A stretch of 64,000 nucleotides of DNA from Acidobacteriota bacterium (GTDB lineage: Bacteria > Acidobacteriota > Terriglobia > Terriglobales > Acidobacteriaceae): positions 109,947 to 173,946 of the forward strand of contig JACPYL010000015.1 of assembly GCA_016196065.1 (NCBI GenBank), in the 5' to 3' direction. Positions 62,512 through 64,000 of this stretch are shown piece by piece. Position numbers and translations under genes: made by a program. The notes under the pieces are model-generated. The model was not told where the DNA came from. It was given only the letters and a program-made list of their open reading frames with translations, and made no database searches. The first letter of the stretch is position 1, and each line of letters opens with the position of its first letter.

Positions 62512-62647
62512 CGGAATCGGGGCGCGAAGGGTCCGATTTGTACGATTTCTGTCCAACCGCGAGAGTTCCTGTACGATATAAGACCTTTCTTTCTGTCAGC
62601 TTGAGAACGCCAGCCAGTCGTGTGGCAGAGAGCTAGGTTTCCCCCAA

Positions 62648-63613
62648 ATGTCCTTGAGCGAATCGGTTGTAGAGTTTCTGTCAGGATATTTTTCTACGAA
62701 TGATCGCGGGAGCAAGACCAAGGCCGCATACGGTTCCGACTTAAACCAATTCCGGGTGTTTGCCGGACCGGATATACCCCTCCTGTCCGTAACTGGTGCC
62801 GTTGTTGAACACTGGGCCGCACACCTCCGCGAGAACGGGTACGCACCGTCTTCGATACGCAGGAAAATGGCCGCGCTGAAGGTGTTCTGTTTCTATTGGG
62901 TGAGAAAGGGAAAATTGCCCGAGTCTCCATTCTGGCGGGTAAAGCTGAGCTTTGGTCGGATCAAGCAGCTTCCGCGAACATTGAGTGAGCGAGAAACGCG
63001 CGCCCTTCTCGAACAAGCAAATCGAAATTGTTCTGCGAACAGCCGCGGTGTTGGGGTGAAACTGAATTCACTGAGAAGCTCGCAACGGTATCGGCTGCTG
63101 CGAAATCTGGCGCTAGTGGATCTGCTCTTTGCAACAGGAATGCGTGTGGGAGAGGTCGAAGCGCTCGATCTGCCGGACTTCGCCGTTCAGGATGGCATCT
63201 TCAAAGTGCAGGGAAAGGGCGGGAGAAACCGTCTGGCCTTTACTGTCGATGCCGAGACACTTCGGATACAGCGAGAGCATTTTGATTTCAGGATGCAAAT
63301 GGAAACAGAGAGTCCTGCGCTCTTCCTCAACGCATCCAGCAGAAGGCTTTCGACACAGGGCATCTCAAAAGTCCTTGCGCAACTACGACGGGACGCTGGG
63401 ATAGATCGGCATGTGACTCCTCATATGCTGCGTCACACAGTGGCAACACTCCTTTTGCGCAATGGTGCAGACATTCGCGTGGTACAGGAGTTCCTAGGGC
63501 ACAGCTCAATAGCTACCACTCAACGGTACACCCACATTGCGAAAGATCATCTGGTTGGCGTGCTACAAAAGCATCATCCATCGATTGGTATTCGTGCGGG
63601 AGCCAGGATCTAA
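62648..63613 (+). CDS. XerC-like tyrosine recombinase
   Basis: 321 residues. Core-binding domain at ~5-95 ('SIRRKMAALKVFCFYWVRKG'), catalytic domain with Arg in 'LLFATGMRVGEVEALDL', Lys in 'FKVQGKGGRNRLAF', His-x2-Arg in 'TPHMLRHTVATLLL', His in 'FLGHSSIATT' and Tyr in 'TQRYTHIAKD'. All catalytic residues are present. It is unlike the integrase at 1300 in length and detail. Its place 136 bases beyond the inverted repeats makes it the natural candidate to act on them. Upstream, TGTACGAT occurs twice (near 62540 and 62572). Confidence 0.9.
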   Translation: MSLSESVVEFLSGYFSTNDRGSKTKAAYGSDLNQFRVFAGPDIPLLSVTGAVVEHWAAHLRENGYAPSSIRRKMAALKVFCFYWVRKGKLPESPFWRVKLSFGRIKQLPRTLSERETRALLEQANRNCSANSRGVGVKLNSLRSSQRYRLLRNLALVDLLFATGMRVGEVEALDLPDFAVQDGIFKVQGKGGRNRLAFTVDAETLRIQREHFDFRMQMETESPALFLNASSRRLSTQGISKVLAQLRRDAGIDRHVTPHMLRHTVATLLLRNGADIRVVQEFLGHSSIATTQRYTHIAKDHLVGVLQKHHPSIGIRAGARI

Positions 63614-63843
63614 ACGTCTCCCTTGCGGGACGTCCGGAGTTTTTTGAGTTCGTCGAGGCAAGCGGCACATTGCCGTACGTGGCAGAGAATCGCCTCAGTG
63701 TGAATATTTCCCGGCTCGTTTGCAAGGCTCATCAGGGCGGCAAGTCCTGGACAATTGGCACGTTCAGGATTGGGGTGGTCCTCATGCACCGCACGGTCAA
63801 ATGCAGTTATCAAATCGTCAAGCTCTTCCTTGCGGCCCACCAT
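63610..63843 (-). CDS. small zinc-finger (anti-sigma-like) protein
   Basis: 77 residues; the stop overlaps the end of the recombinase gene. 'EAILCHVRQCAACLDELKKL' gives His-x3-Cys-x2-Cys, the zinc motif of the zf-HC2 anti-sigma family, after an N-terminal helical part ('ELDDLITAFDRAVHEDH'). No membrane helix is present and no sigma gene is adjacent, so it may be a cytoplasmic regulator. The last 157 bases of the window contain no supported gene. Confidence 0.6.
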   Translation of the reverse strand: MVGRKEELDDLITAFDRAVHEDHPNPERANCPGLAALMSLANEPGNIHTEAILCHVRQCAACLDELKKLRTSRKGDV

Positions 63844-64000
63844 AAGCCTCTCCAGTGACTTCTTCTACTTGTGGTCTCGATAGCGACCAGCAGAATCACG
63901 CTGCCCATCCTTTAATACGGTCTTCCGTGAAATGACGCCACTTGAATTCGTGAATCTGACAAGAAACTGTTTTCACAAACGCGATACTTTCTCCCGACGC

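Overview
The window is a bacterial chromosome fragment of moderately high GC. It is probably from an Acidobacteriota-like organism, an inference from the style of the proteins and not proven by any marker. The far left (1-1136) is chromosomal: the 5' end of an alpha-glucan phosphorylase gene on the minus strand, an intergenic stretch, and the 5' half of a tRNA-Asp gene. The tRNA reading stops at the edge of its anticodon loop. A tyrosine integrase gene and a small excisionase-like gene follow, so nearly everything from about 1137 onward looks like one integrated conjugative element (ICE) whose other end lies beyond the window.

The element carries a long transfer region (3.1-26.2 kb). It contains a MoxR-like ATPase, a lytic transglycosylase (VirB1-like), VirB9- and VirB10-like proteins, three related VirB2-like pilin genes built from a repeated membrane unit, VirB3, VirB4, two VirB5/TrbJ paralogues, VirB6/TrbL, VirB8/TrbF, a second VirB9-like protein and a VirD4/TraD coupling ATPase. 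A SagB-type flavin dehydrogenase gene sits backwards between virB10 and the pilins. In the middle of this region is a 922-residue protein with an R-x-P motif and a GGDYDFD motif. This is the signature expected of a two-barrel (QDE-1/YonO-like) RNA polymerase, and it is one of the most interesting genes here. I recognise no classical relaxase and no VirB11.

From 27 to 31 kb is a DNA-processing block: an archaeo-eukaryotic (TOTE-type) primase with a zinc ribbon, SSB and a Rad52-like annealing protein. From 31 to 34.5 kb are stability or toxin-antitoxin-like modules: an XRE regulator with a nucleotidyltransferase, a HipA-like kinase, and a zeta-type kinase with a small partner. From 34.6 to 39 kb are a DUF6094-type methyltransferase, an unknown protein and a SNF2 helicase, followed by a backward EamA transporter with a His-rich tail. 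A DUF932 gene at 40.4 kb is followed by two giant unrecognised genes (1208 and 1635 residues), and then by a truncated second copy of the DUF932 gene.

From 51.6 to 60.2 kb lies a PRTRC cassette (E, C, F, B and ThiF proteins; C, B and ThiF resemble ubiquitin, E2 and E1). Between E and C it is interrupted by a second ubiquitin-like cassette: a CEHH-type metal-binding protein, an E2-like protein, a JAMM peptidase and a ThiF/E1-like protein. A divergent sigma-like factor, a small charged protein and an ImmA/IrrE-type metalloprotease precede it. This nested arrangement is a strong candidate for a defence or stress system.

At 60.2-62.5 kb two convergent genes (a lycopene-cyclase-like flavoprotein and a multi-pass membrane protein) are enclosed by inverted copies of a 25-bp repeat, with tandem copies at each end. 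Each start codon lies 1 to 4 bases inside the innermost repeat, and a XerC-like recombinase gene lies just outside. This looks like an invertible two-gene switch. All family assignments are from reading motifs by eye; no searches were run.
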